Source: Microlunatus sagamiharensis (GTDB lineage: Bacteria; Actinomycetota; Actinomycetes; Propionibacteriales; Propionibacteriaceae). From it: a stretch of 64,000 nucleotides of DNA. Position numbers and translations under genes: made by a program. Location: contig NZ_LT629799.1 of assembly GCF_900105785.1 (NCBI RefSeq), forward strand, positions 1,674,001 through 1,738,000. The letters are read 5' to 3'. Positions 47,692-56,387 of this stretch are shown here, one piece after another (positions within the stretch are counted from its first letter, which is position 1; each line of letters opens with the position of its first letter). The notes below the pieces were generated by a model. It did no database searches, had not been told where the DNA came from, and saw only the letters and a list, made by a program, of their open reading frames with translations.

Positions 47692-49170
47692 GTGCGTCAT
47701 CCCCTGCGCGGCTGGGCCGCCCTCCTCACCAGCACGGCCGTGGGCCTGGCTCTCCTGCCCGGGGCCCCGGCCGCCGCGGCTCCCGCCGTGCCCGCAGCCA
47801 AGCCTGCGCCGGTCGCCGGCGGCCAGAGCGTCGACGACTCGTTGTTCCCCGAGATCGGCGGCACCGGCTACGACGTCCGCCACTACGGCATCGCGCTGAC
47901 GTACGCGACCGGCGGCACGATCAAGGCCACGACGACGATCCAGGCCAGGGCCGCCCGGCCGCTGTCGGAGCTCACGCTCGACCTCGAGGGGCTGAGCGTC
48001 GACCGCGTCACCGTGGACGGCCGGCGCGCCAGGTTCGTGCGCCGCGACACCAAGCTCGTCGTCACCCCGGCCCGGGCCGCCAGCGGCCGCTTCACCGTCG
48101 AGGTGCGCTACCACGGCCGCCCGACCACCCACATCGACCCGGACGGTGCGAAGGACGGCTGGGTGCCGAGCGCGACCGGCGCGACCGCGCTGTCGGAGCC
48201 GGTCGGCGCGCAGACCTGGTTCCCGAACAACAACACGCCGCGCGACAAGGCGACCTTCGACGTCGCTATCACCGCGCCGAAGAAGCTGGCCGCGGCCTCC
48301 AACGGCGAGCTCCGCAGCCGCCGGACGCGCGACGGCCAGACGACGTGGCGCTGGCGCCAGCGCCAGCCGATGGCCACCTATCTCTCGCTGCTCGCGATCG
48401 GCCGCTTCGACGTCTACCGCTCCACCGTCGCGCTCGCGGGTGGCCGCACGATCCCCGCGTGGACGTTCGTCGAGCCCGGGCTCGGCTCGGCCAAGGCACA
48501 GCGCGACCTCCTGCCGAAGGTCCTGCGCTTCAGCGAGAAGCAGTACGGCCGCTACCCGTTCAGCGCGACCGGCATGGTCATCCAGGACCTCGGGGTCGGC
48601 TACGCGCTGGAGACCCAGACGCGGCCCTTCTTCGACGGCGTCCCTGACGACGCCACGCTCGTCCACGAGCTCGCGCACCAGTGGTACGGCGACTCGGTCA
48701 CCCCGCGCGACTGGGGCGACATCTGGCTGAACGAGGGCTTCGCCACCTACGCCGAGGCGAACTACGCCGCCGAGCACGGCGGCCCGACGACGTGGCAGGC
48801 CTTCCAGCAGGCGTACCGGGCGAACGGTCCCGGGTCCGACCTCTGGTCCCCGGCGCCGGCCGCGCTGACCAACCCGGCCGACCTCTTCGGCTCCCCCGTC
48901 TACGAGCGCGGCGGGCTGACGCTCGAGGCCCTGCGGCACCGGATCGGCGACGAGAAGATGCGGACGCTGCTGCGCGCCTGGGCGCGGCAGCAGGCGCACG
49001 GGGTGGTCGCGACGAGCGACTTCATCGCGCTCGCCGAGCGCACCACCGGGGAGAACCTCGGCGCCTTCTTCGCCACCTGGCTCTACCAGGAGGGACGACC
49101 GGCGGGCTACGAGGACGCGGGCGTCACCCGGGTCGCGCCGTCCTCCGGCAGCCGGAGCCGCCACGAGTAG
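47692..49170 (+). CDS. Secreted M1-family zinc metallopeptidase
   Basis: Aminopeptidase-type enzyme of 492 aa. A signal peptide (MRHPLRGWAALLTSTAVGLALLPGAPAAAA) precedes the M1 N-terminal beta domain. The zinc site is HELAHQW (H325, E326, H329) with E348 in NEGFATYAE. It lacks the large C-terminal helical domain of PepN, as in compact secreted actinobacterial M1 proteins. The last 64 nt overlap tail-to-tail with the minus-strand membrane protein gene ending at 49107. Confidence 0.92.
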   Translation: MRHPLRGWAALLTSTAVGLALLPGAPAAAAPAVPAAKPAPVAGGQSVDDSLFPEIGGTGYDVRHYGIALTYATGGTIKATTTIQARAARPLSELTLDLEGLSVDRVTVDGRRARFVRRDTKLVVTPARAASGRFTVEVRYHGRPTTHIDPDGAKDGWVPSATGATALSEPVGAQTWFPNNNTPRDKATFDVAITAPKKLAAASNGELRSRRTRDGQTTWRWRQRQPMATYLSLLAIGRFDVYRSTVALAGGRTIPAWTFVEPGLGSAKAQRDLLPKVLRFSEKQYGRYPFSATGMVIQDLGVGYALETQTRPFFDGVPDDATLVHELAHQWYGDSVTPRDWGDIWLNEGFATYAEANYAAEHGGPTTWQAFQQAYRANGPGSDLWSPAPAALTNPADLFGSPVYERGGLTLEALRHRIGDEKMRTLLRAWARQQAHGVVATSDFIALAERTTGENLGAFFATWLYQEGRPAGYEDAGVTRVAPSSGSRSRHE

Positions 49171-49502
49171 GAGCAGTACGCGGTGATGGCGCAGAGGACC
49201 AGCACGCCGAGGAAGACGTGCGCGCCCCTGACGCCGGCGAAGCCGAGCGTCATCTGCAGCGCGATCGCGACCACGATGCCGAGCGGGAAGAAGAGGGTCC
49301 AGCCAGGCCCGCCCGACCTGCGCAGGCCGAACCCGAGGACGGCGCCGATCACCGCCAGCACGAGGACGGCGAAGGCGTTCGTCGCGTGCGCGACCAGCAG
49401 CGCGGCGCCGCCGTCGAGGTAGCCGGAGCCCAGCCCCGCCTGCGCCACCGCGAAGGAGAGGAGCAGCGTCGTGACGAGGCGGAGCTGCGTGATCTGGGCC
49501 AT
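49107..49502 (-). CDS. Four-helix membrane protein, unknown function
   Basis: Protein of 131 aa with four transmembrane segments (VTTLLLSFAVAQAGLG; ALLVAHATNAFAVLVLAVIG; TLFFPLGIVVAIALQMTLGF; GAHVFLGVLVLCAITAY). Histidines in helices 2 (AHATN) and 4 (AHVFLG) resemble small DUF6220-like or b-type-cytochrome-like proteins; that is a guess. ATG 49502 has CATGAT 6 nt upstream. Its 3' end overlaps the M1 gene by 64 bp on the opposite strand. Confidence 0.65.
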   Translation of the reverse strand: MAQITQLRLVTTLLLSFAVAQAGLGSGYLDGGAALLVAHATNAFAVLVLAVIGAVLGFGLRRSGGPGWTLFFPLGIVVAIALQMTLGFAGVRGAHVFLGVLVLCAITAYCSYSWRLRLPEDGATRVTPASS

Positions 49503-49537
49503 CGCGTCATCATGCCGCAGCGCCGCTGCGCCCGCGC

Positions 49538-50554
49538 TCAGCCGAGCAGGCGGTCGGTGACGATGTCGGCGGCCGAGCGGAGGGTGCGCAGCGCGGCGGT
49601 CGCACCCGCGCGGTCGAAGCCCGCGAGCCCGCAGGCGGGCGTCAGCACCGTTCGCAGCCCTGCGTCCGCGTCGAGCCCGAGGTCGTCGAGACGACCCAGC
49701 ACGCGCCGCGCGACGACGTCGGGCCGGTCGACGGGGACCGGGCCATCGGTCGCCAGGGCACCCGCGCCGAACCACATCCCCTCGGCGAGTCCCTGGCCGA
49801 CCTCGTCCCACTCGCGGGTGCTGGTCTGCGCGAGGTCGAGGCCCACCCCGATGACGCCCGCGCGGCGCAGCAGGTCGACCGGTGCCCCGGCGGCGCAGCA
49901 GTGCACGACCACCGGGCGGCCGACGTGCTCGACGAGCGCCGTGTAGACCTCGGCCACCTCCGGCCGGTCGACCGAGCGGTGCCGGGAGAAGCCGCTGGCC
50001 GTGCTGAGGGCGCCGGTGAGGACGGCGGGCAGGAGCGGTTCGTCGAGCTGGACGACCAGCGAGACGTCCGGGAGCCGGCGACGCAGCTCGCCCACCAGCT
50101 CGCCGATCCCCTCGGTCAGCGACTGGGCGACGTCGCGGCGTGCACCCCGGTCGGCGACGACGCGGTCGCCGCGCGGGCGCTCGAGCGCCGCCGACAGCGT
50201 CCAGGGCCCCGCGACCGCGACCTTGACCGGACCGGCGTAGCCCTGGGCGACCTCCTCGAGCACGTCGAGGTCGGAGCGGAACAGCGAGCGCGCGAGCCGG
50301 GCGTCCCGGTTGGGGGCGTCGGCGAGTCGCCAGCCGGCGGGCTGCAGGTCGACCGCGATCCCGCTGAGCAGGCTCGCCGCCCCGCGGCCGACGAGCTGCG
50401 CGCCGATCCCCCGGGCGGGCAGCTCGGGCAGGTAGGGCAGGTCCGGGCACTCGGCGAAGGCCGTCTTGGTCGCGTCCGGCATGTCGGTGCCGGGCCAGGA
50501 GCCGACGCCGGTCCACCAGACGGAGGTGGGCGTGTTCGGGACGGGCGTGGTCAC
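49538..50554 (-). CDS. MetE-like (cobalamin-independent methionine synthase) C-terminal domain protein
   Basis: Protein of 338 aa, a TIM barrel like the C-terminal half of MetE. It shows [50 protein letters not shown] (zinc-type His/Cys) and TPACGLAG at the end. Single-domain relatives in actinobacteria are of unproven activity; methyl donor unknown. GTG 50554 overlaps the mnmA stop by GTGA, so it is translationally coupled to mnmA. Confidence 0.85.
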   Translation of the reverse strand: MTTPVPNTPTSVWWTGVGSWPGTDMPDATKTAFAECPDLPYLPELPARGIGAQLVGRGAASLLSGIAVDLQPAGWRLADAPNRDARLARSLFRSDLDVLEEVAQGYAGPVKVAVAGPWTLSAALERPRGDRVVADRGARRDVAQSLTEGIGELVGELRRRLPDVSLVVQLDEPLLPAVLTGALSTASGFSRHRSVDRPEVAEVYTALVEHVGRPVVVHCCAAGAPVDLLRRAGVIGVGLDLAQTSTREWDEVGQGLAEGMWFGAGALATDGPVPVDRPDVVARRVLGRLDDLGLDADAGLRTVLTPACGLAGFDRAGATAALRTLRSAADIVTDRLLG

Positions 50555-51642
50555 GACGTCAGCGCCGGCGAGCGGGTGGAGGAGATCGTCGCGCTGCCGA
50601 CGACGCGCGTGTCGTCGTACGCCACCACGGCCTGCCCCGGCGCGACCCCGACGAGCGGCTGGTCGGTGTCGACCACGAGCTCGTCCTTGCGAAGCTCCAG
50701 CGTGGCGCCCACCGGCCCGCCGTGCGCACGCACCTGCACCAGGCCGCGCCAGCGACCCGCAGGGACCGCGCCGGTCCAGGTCGGGCGGGTGCCGGCGAGG
50801 TGCGTGACCGCGAGGGCCTCGCGGGGGCCGACGGTGACGGTTCCGGAGACGGGCGTGACGTCGAGGACGAACCGCGGCCTGCCGTCCGCCGCGGGCACGC
50901 CGAGCCGGAGCCCGCGACGCTGGCCGACGGTGAAGTGGTGCGTGCCGTCGTGCTCGCCGAGCAGCGTGCCGTCGGCGTCGACGACCGCACCCGGGCGACG
51001 GCCCAGACGCGCGTCGAGGAAGCCCGCCGTGTCCCCGTCGGCGATGAAGCAGATGTCGTGGCTGTCCGGCTTGGCCGCCACGCTCAACCCGCGCGCGGCC
51101 GCCTCCGCCCGCACCTCGATCTTCGTCGAGGGGCCGAGCGGGAAGAGGCTGTGCGCCAGCTGGTGCGCGGTCAGGACCCCGAGCACGTACGACTGGTCCT
51201 TGGCCTGGTCGACGGCCCGGTGCAGCTCGACGGAGCCGTCCTCGCCGCGCTCGAGGCGCGCGTAGTGCCCGGTGCACACCGCGTCGAAGCCCAGGGCGAG
51301 GCCGCGCTCGAGGACCGCCTCGAACTTGATCTTCTCGTTGCAGCGCAGGCAGGGGTTCGGGGTGCGGCCGGCGGCGTACTCGGCCACGAAGTCCTCGACG
51401 ACCTCGGCGGCGAAGCGGTCGGAGAGGTCCCACACGTAGAAGGGGATGCCGAGCCGGTCGGCCGCGCGGCGCGCGTCGTGGGCGTCCTCGCGCGAGCAGC
51501 AGCCTCGGGCGCCGCTGCGGAAGGACTGCGGGTTCTTGGACAGGGCCAGGTGCACCCCGGTGACCTCGTGCCCGGCGTCGACCGCACGGGCCGCGGCCAC
51601 GGCGGAGTCGACCCCGCCGGACATGGCGGCGAGCACCCTCAT
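50551..51642 (-). CDS. mnmA: tRNA-specific 2-thiouridylase
   Basis: Thiolates U34 of Lys, Glu and Gln tRNAs using sulfur from the cysteine desulfurase encoded next door; 363 aa. The PP-loop [13 protein letters not shown] is at the N-terminus, with the catalytic cysteine pair in [12 protein letters not shown] and [13 protein letters not shown] 51642 has GGGAG 6 nt upstream. Confidence 0.96.
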   Translation of the reverse strand: MRVLAAMSGGVDSAVAAARAVDAGHEVTGVHLALSKNPQSFRSGARGCCSREDAHDARRAADRLGIPFYVWDLSDRFAAEVVEDFVAEYAAGRTPNPCLRCNEKIKFEAVLERGLALGFDAVCTGHYARLERGEDGSVELHRAVDQAKDQSYVLGVLTAHQLAHSLFPLGPSTKIEVRAEAAARGLSVAAKPDSHDICFIADGDTAGFLDARLGRRPGAVVDADGTLLGEHDGTHHFTVGQRRGLRLGVPAADGRPRFVLDVTPVSGTVTVGPREALAVTHLAGTRPTWTGAVPAGRWRGLVQVRAHGGPVGATLELRKDELVVDTDQPLVGVAPGQAVVAYDDTRVVGSATISSTRSPALTS

Positions 51643-51685
51643 CTGCGTCTCCCTGGTGTCATGGCCGCCCCACTCTACGGGCGCC

Positions 51686-52855
51686 TCAGACGTACGCGGC
51701 CGCGGCGCGGGCGCGGGCGACGACGTCGGGGAGCACCGCGGACACGCGCTCCAGGTCGGCGGTCGTGGTCGTGTGCCCGAGCGAGAAGCGCACGACGCTG
51801 CGGGCGTCGGCCTCCTCCACGCCGAGCGCGGTCAGCACGTGGCTCGGAGCGGTGACGCCCGCCGAGCAGGCCGAGCCGGTGGAGACGTCCACGCCCGCGG
51901 CGTCGAGGAGCATGACGAGGGCGTCGCCCGGCGCGCCGGGGAAGCCGACGCTGAGCACGCCGGGCAGCCCGGCCGCCGGGTCCTCGGGCGACGCGGCGCC
52001 GTGGCGCACCGCCTCCGGGACCGCCGCCCGGACCCGCGCGAAGAGCTCCTCGCGCAGCGCCGTCTCCCGGACCGCCTCGGCCTCGAGCGTGCGGACGGCG
52101 ACGTCAACGGCTGCGGCGAAGCCGGCCGCGCCCACCACGTCGAGCGTCCCCGAGCGCACGTCGCGCTCCTGCCCGCCGCCGTGCTGCACCGCAGCCAGCG
52201 CGGTCGAGCGCCGCGCGAGCAGCGCGCCGATGCCCACCGGCCCGCCGAGCTTGTGCGCGGTCAGGCTCAGCAGGTCCAGGCCGCTGGCCGCGAAGTCGAC
52301 CACCACGTGGCCGACGGCCTGCACCGCGTCGCTGTGCAAGACCGCTCCGGCCGCGTGCCCGGCCGCCGCGACCTCGGCCACCGGCTGCAGCGTGCCGACC
52401 TCGTTGTTGCCCCACATCACCGAGACCACCGCGCTCTGCGGGCCGAGCGCGGCCGCGTACGCGTCGAGGTCGAGCCGCCCGGTGCCGTCGACCGGCAGGA
52501 TGCGAACCTGCGCCCCCTGCGCCTGCGCCAGCCACAACGCGGCGTCGCCCACGGCGTGGTGCTCCACCGCGCTGACGAGCACGTCGCGGCGGGCGGCGTC
52601 ACGCCTCCCCCAGTAGGCACCCTTGACCGCGAGGTTGTCCGCCTCGGTGCCGCCGCCGGTGAAGACGACCTCGGCGGGCTCGGCCCCGAGCCGCTCGGCG
52701 ACGAGCTCTCGCGCGTCCTCCACGACCCGGCGCGCGGCGCGGCCCGAGCCGTGCGCCGAGGACGGGTTGCCGGTCCGGGTCAGCTCAGCGGTCACCGCCG
52801 CCACGGCCTCGGCCCGCATCGGGGTCGTCGCCGCGTGGTCGAGGTAGCTGCGCAC
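51686..52855 (-). CDS. Cysteine desulfurase (NifS/IscS type)
   Basis: PLP enzyme giving persulfide sulfur, here most likely for MnmA; 389 aa. [11 protein letters not shown] at the N-terminus, EHHAV, the PLP lysine in [10 protein letters not shown] and the persulfide cysteine in STGSACSAG are all present. GTG 52855 fits the conserved N-terminus; the ATG at 52921 adds 22 poorly conserved residues. Confidence 0.94.
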   Translation of the reverse strand: MRSYLDHAATTPMRAEAVAAVTAELTRTGNPSSAHGSGRAARRVVEDARELVAERLGAEPAEVVFTGGGTEADNLAVKGAYWGRRDAARRDVLVSAVEHHAVGDAALWLAQAQGAQVRILPVDGTGRLDLDAYAAALGPQSAVVSVMWGNNEVGTLQPVAEVAAAGHAAGAVLHSDAVQAVGHVVVDFAASGLDLLSLTAHKLGGPVGIGALLARRSTALAAVQHGGGQERDVRSGTLDVVGAAGFAAAVDVAVRTLEAEAVRETALREELFARVRAAVPEAVRHGAASPEDPAAGLPGVLSVGFPGAPGDALVMLLDAAGVDVSTGSACSAGVTAPSHVLTALGVEEADARSVVRFSLGHTTTTADLERVSAVLPDVVARARAAAAYV

Positions 52856-52910
52856 CCCCTCAGTCTGCCGCGCGGACCGGAGGCCGCTGGTTCGCGCGAG
52901 AGCGGAATCC

Positions 52911-54410
52911 TCAGGCCGCACCGACCCGCTCCTTCGTGCTCCTATCCTCGGCGGGATCGCAGTCCCAGAGCGCGCGGCTGTACGGCGTGCGGCCGAGCGC
53001 GACGGTGCCCTGGTTGGTCGTGAGGTAGACGTAGCCGTTGGGCGAGGCGAAGAGGTAGGTGCCCGGCTGGGGTTGTCGTCGCTTCCAGCCCGCGAAGGTC
53101 ACCGCGCGGTGGTGCGACCTGGCCAGGAAGCCGAGGTTGTGCGTGCCGGTCTGCCCGGGTGGTCCACCGGCGCCGGGTGGCACGTACGGGGTCGTGTGGT
53201 CGAGGTCGAGGGTGCGGCTGGTGGCCTGCCCGAAGGGGAAGACGTCGACCGGGTTGCGGAGGAACAGCGCCTCGCGCAGCCGGAGCGGGATCTCGTAGGC
53301 GTCGACGGGGGCGGTGTCGAGGGGGTCGCGCACGGGCCGGACGGTGATCGGGCACCCGGTGTCGGCGAGCCAGTCGCGGGCCTGGTCGAGCGTCATCGCC
53401 TCCCCGTGCTCGGGGCGGACGAGCCCGTCGCCGCAGCGCAGCGCGGTGTCGGTCACGTGCAGGTGGAGCACGACCCGCGGTCGCGCCGCCCGCAGGTCGT
53501 GGCGGAGCAGGTCGCGCCGCAGCACGAGGTCACGGCCGCTCCCGTCCGGGTCCGCGTCCTCGTCCTCGTCCAGCCGCGCGGTGGTCGCGGGTCCCGGGGC
53601 GGGGCTCTCGACGGCGTGAGGCGCCTGGGCGGGAGGCAGCCGGTCGGGGTCGTCGGCGTGGTCGAGGAGGAGGGCGAGCGCGAGGGCGGGCTGCGCGAGG
53701 AGGCCGATGGCCTTGGACCTCCGGACGTCCACCGGGTCGGTGTCCCCGTCGGCTCGGAGGACCTCGGCGAGGCGGTCGACAGTGGCCATGAACCAGACGG
53801 CGTCCCCTGACGCGGCCTTGGCCACGACGGTGCGCAGGCCGTGGTCACCCGTCCACGACCAGACCCCGCGCTGCTCGCCGGCGTCCTGCTCACGTCGCCG
53901 GCGGGCCTCGGGGTCGGCGTCCAGCACGGCCGCGTGCAGCAGCCGCCGGAACCGCGGCCAGGCGAGCAGCGGCAGCGAGCGGCTCAGCGCCTCGTCGACG
54001 TCGGTGCACGCCTCCCACGACAGGTCGTGCGTGGTCTGGGCGACGTGGCGCGCCTGCCAGGCGCGCACCGTCCCGGTCCTGACGAGCTGCCACAGGTGCG
54101 GCAGCCGGTGGCGCAGGTCGAGGGCGTCAGCGATGAGCATGCGGGCGGCGGTCGCCCCGGTACCCCTCAGCGCGCCGAGCTCCAGGGCGCAGTGCTCCGC
54201 CACGGGAGGGCAGCCCTGGCCGCCCCACGCGCACGACCGCTCCACGAGCGGTCGGTAGCCCGCCTCGTCGCCGTCGAGGTAGTGCACGTCCGCCCATGCG
54301 GCGGCGAGCACGAGCTCCTCGCACTCGGTCTCGCGCAGGGTGGCGTGGCTGGCGGCGATTCTGGAGCAGAGCTCGGCAGCAGTGTGCCCCTGCGTCTCCG
54401 GATCGAACAT
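52911..54410 (-). CDS. DUF222 (13E12-type) protein with HNH nuclease motif
   Basis: Protein of 499 aa. A helical DUF222 domain covers about residues 20-300 (ELVLAAAWADVHYLDGD, VRAWQARHVAQTTHDLSWEA). A C-terminal HNH region has LDLDHTTPYVP, THNLGFLARSHHRAVTF. Such proteins are multi-copy in actinobacteria, as in the mycobacterial REP13E12 family, and their role is unsettled. Separating the halves is a disordered acidic linker (DEDEDADPDGSGRD). CAGAAT lies 7 nt before ATG 54410. No flanking repeats or attachment site were seen. Confidence 0.82.
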   Translation of the reverse strand: MFDPETQGHTAAELCSRIAASHATLRETECEELVLAAAWADVHYLDGDEAGYRPLVERSCAWGGQGCPPVAEHCALELGALRGTGATAARMLIADALDLRHRLPHLWQLVRTGTVRAWQARHVAQTTHDLSWEACTDVDEALSRSLPLLAWPRFRRLLHAAVLDADPEARRRREQDAGEQRGVWSWTGDHGLRTVVAKAASGDAVWFMATVDRLAEVLRADGDTDPVDVRRSKAIGLLAQPALALALLLDHADDPDRLPPAQAPHAVESPAPGPATTARLDEDEDADPDGSGRDLVLRRDLLRHDLRAARPRVVLHLHVTDTALRCGDGLVRPEHGEAMTLDQARDWLADTGCPITVRPVRDPLDTAPVDAYEIPLRLREALFLRNPVDVFPFGQATSRTLDLDHTTPYVPPGAGGPPGQTGTHNLGFLARSHHRAVTFAGWKRRQPQPGTYLFASPNGYVYLTTNQGTVALGRTPYSRALWDCDPAEDRSTKERVGAA

Positions 54411-54505
54411 ACGAACGATTCTGCCCGTCCGGTCCGACAGAAGCGGCCGGTCGGTGTTGTCCGCACGAGGCGGGGTGTCGTCCGCTCGCGCTCCCCCGCC
54501 GCCGC

Positions 54506-55468
54506 TCAGGCGCCGCTCTCCTCCAGGCCCTGGACGACGCCGTCGAGGACGGTCTGCAGGTCGCCGACCACGCCCAGGTCGGCGAGGGCGAAGATCGGGG
54601 CCTCGGGGTCGGAGTTCACGGCGACGACGGCCTTCGAGGTCTGCATGCCCGCCCGGTGCTGGATGGCACCCGAGATGCCGGCCGCGACGTAGAGCTGCGG
54701 GGAGACCGTCGTGCCGGTCTGCCCGACCTGGTAGGCGTGCGGGTACCAGCCGGCGTCGACCGCGGCGCGCGAGGCACCGACGGCGCCCCCGAGCGCGTCG
54801 GCGAGCGCCTCGACCTTGGCGAAGTCGCCGCCGGTGCCGCGGCCGCCCGACACGACGACGCGGGCCTCGGTGAGGCCCGGGCGCCCGGTCGCGACGCGCG
54901 GGTCGCGCGCGGTGACGCGGGCTCCCCTGGCGGCGTCGGAGAAGGTGACCGCGACCGGTTCGACCTCGACCTGGGCCGGGGCGTCGACGGTCGCCGGAGT
55001 GACGCTGTTCGGCTTGAGGGTGGCGACGAGGACGTCGCGGTCCCCGCGGGCACGCACGGTCCAGCCGCCGGCGAGCACGGACTGGGTGGTGGTGGCGTCG
55101 GCGTCGAGGTCGACGGCGTCGGTGATGAGGCCCGCGCCGAGGCGCACGGCGAGGCGGCCGGCGATCTCCCTGCCCTCCAGGGTCGACCCCAGCAGGACGA
55201 GCGACGGGGCGACCGAGCCCGCGACCTGGGCCAGCGCCTCGGACTTGGGAACGACGAGGTAGTCGTCGAACGCCGCGTCGACGACGCTCAGCACACGCGT
55301 GGCGCCGTGCTGCGCGAGCGCCGCGGCGGCCGCCGCGGAGACGCCCGCGGCAGGGTCGAGGACGACTGCGACCGGGTCGCCGACCCGTGCGGCCAGGGTC
55401 AGCAGCTCGAGGGTCGCCCGGGTGGGGGCGTCACCGTCGAGGTCGGCGAGGACGAGGACGTCGGCCAT
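54506..55468 (-). CDS. etfA: Electron transfer flavoprotein alpha subunit
   Basis: FAD-binding subunit that passes electrons from acyl-CoA dehydrogenases to ETF:quinone oxidoreductase; 320 aa. The C-terminal FAD site is clear: VVSGGRGTGG, YQVGQTGTTVSPQLYVAAGISGAIQH. ATG 55468 has AGGAG 5 nt upstream; the longer frame to 55579 overlaps etfB. Second gene of etfBA. Confidence 0.95.
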   Translation of the reverse strand: MADVLVLADLDGDAPTRATLELLTLAARVGDPVAVVLDPAAGVSAAAAAALAQHGATRVLSVVDAAFDDYLVVPKSEALAQVAGSVAPSLVLLGSTLEGREIAGRLAVRLGAGLITDAVDLDADATTTQSVLAGGWTVRARGDRDVLVATLKPNSVTPATVDAPAQVEVEPVAVTFSDAARGARVTARDPRVATGRPGLTEARVVVSGGRGTGGDFAKVEALADALGGAVGASRAAVDAGWYPHAYQVGQTGTTVSPQLYVAAGISGAIQHRAGMQTSKAVVAVNSDPEAPIFALADLGVVGDLQTVLDGVVQGLEESGA

Positions 55469-55496
55469 GGGGTCTCCTGGGGTCGAGGGTCGGGGT

Positions 55497-56282
55497 TCAG
55501 GCGTACCGGCCGGCGGCGAGGAACTCGAGCACCGCGGCCGATCCGGAGCCCTCGGCGTCGGTGACGACGCGCCCGGCACCCTTCGCGGGCCGGGGCTCGG
55601 TGCCGACCACGCGGGTCGAGGCCGCGTCGAGGCCGACGTCGGCCGGGTCGAGGCCGAGGTCGTCGAGCTCCCACTCCACGACCGGCTTCTTCTTCGCCGC
55701 GAGGATCCCCTTCATGGAGGGGTAGCGCGTCTCGCCCGACTGGTCGGTGACGCTGACGACCGCGGGCAGGTCGACCTCGACGGTGAGCCGGGCCCGGTCG
55801 TCCTCGCGCATGATCGTCGCGTGCCCGTCGGCCACCTCGAGGTGCCCGGCGTAGGTGGCGCCCGGCCAGCCGAGGCGCTCGGCGAGCATCGCCGGGACGA
55901 CGCCCATGGCGCCGTCGGTGGACGACATCCCGCAGACCACGAGGTCGGCGCCGGCCTTGGTGACGGCGGCAGCCAGGACGGCGCTCGTGCCGAGGGCGTC
56001 GGTGCCGTGGAGCGCGTCGTCGACCACGTGGATCCCGGAGGTCGCGCCCATCTGCAGGGCCCGCTTGATCGCCGCGGCCGCGTCGTCGGGCCCGATCGTC
56101 AGCGCGACGACCTCGACGTCGCCGTCGGCCGCCTCGGCGACCCGGAGGGCCTGCTCGACGGCGTACTCGTCGAGCTCGGACAGCAACCCGTCGACGGCCT
56201 CGCGGTCGAGGGTCAGGTCGGAGGCGAACCCGCGCTCACCGCTCGCGTCGGGGACGTGCTTCACGCAGACGACGATCTTCAC
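55497..56282 (-). CDS. etfB: Electron transfer flavoprotein beta subunit
   Basis: AMP-binding ETF subunit, 261 aa. MKIVVCVKHVPDASGERG opens the protein, followed by DEYAVEQALR, VVCGMSSTDGAMGVVPAM and VVSVTDQSGETRYPSMKGI, the ETF-beta signature region. GTG 56282 is set by a TAACAT box exactly 6 nt upstream. An operator-like palindrome overlaps that box. Confidence 0.95.
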   Translation of the reverse strand: MKIVVCVKHVPDASGERGFASDLTLDREAVDGLLSELDEYAVEQALRVAEAADGDVEVVALTIGPDDAAAAIKRALQMGATSGIHVVDDALHGTDALGTSAVLAAAVTKAGADLVVCGMSSTDGAMGVVPAMLAERLGWPGATYAGHLEVADGHATIMREDDRARLTVEVDLPAVVSVTDQSGETRYPSMKGILAAKKKPVVEWELDDLGLDPADVGLDAASTRVVGTEPRPAKGAGRVVTDAEGSGSAAVLEFLAAGRYA

Positions 56283-56288
56283 GCGGTC

Positions 56289-56294
56289 ATGTTA
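56289..56294 (-). promoter_or_regulatory. Leaderless -10 box of etfBA
   Basis: TAACAT on the minus strand, then 6 nt (GACCGC), then GTG 56282. Confidence 0.55.
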
Positions 56295-56306
56295 CCCACG
56301 GGTAAC
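56291..56306. promoter_or_regulatory. Operator palindrome over the etfBA promoter
   Basis: GTTACCCACGGGTAAC: perfect 7-bp arms around a 2-bp centre, overlapping four bases of the -10. Position and symmetry fit a TetR-type repressor of fatty-acid or acyl-CoA oxidation genes. The regulator is not in the window. Confidence 0.6.
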
Positions 56307-56320
56307 TTGTGGGCGCGGAA

Positions 56321-56348
56321 GAGGGCGCCCGGTCTCCCGGACGCCCTC
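56321..56348 (-). terminator. Hairpin downstream of the S53 peptidase gene
   Basis: Arms 56321-56332 and 56337-56348 pair over 12 bp with one mismatch and a 4-nt loop. A second, perfect 16-bp palindrome (56360-56375, GGGCCCGTACGGGCCC) lies between it and the stop codon. Confidence 0.65.
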
Positions 56349-56387
56349 CGCTCGTGCTCGGGCCCGTACGGGCCCCCTGCTGCTAGC

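Noticed and set aside
52911-54410. DUF222-HNH gene as an active mobile element
   Set aside because: No terminal repeats, target duplication or recombinase around it; kept as a plain CDS.
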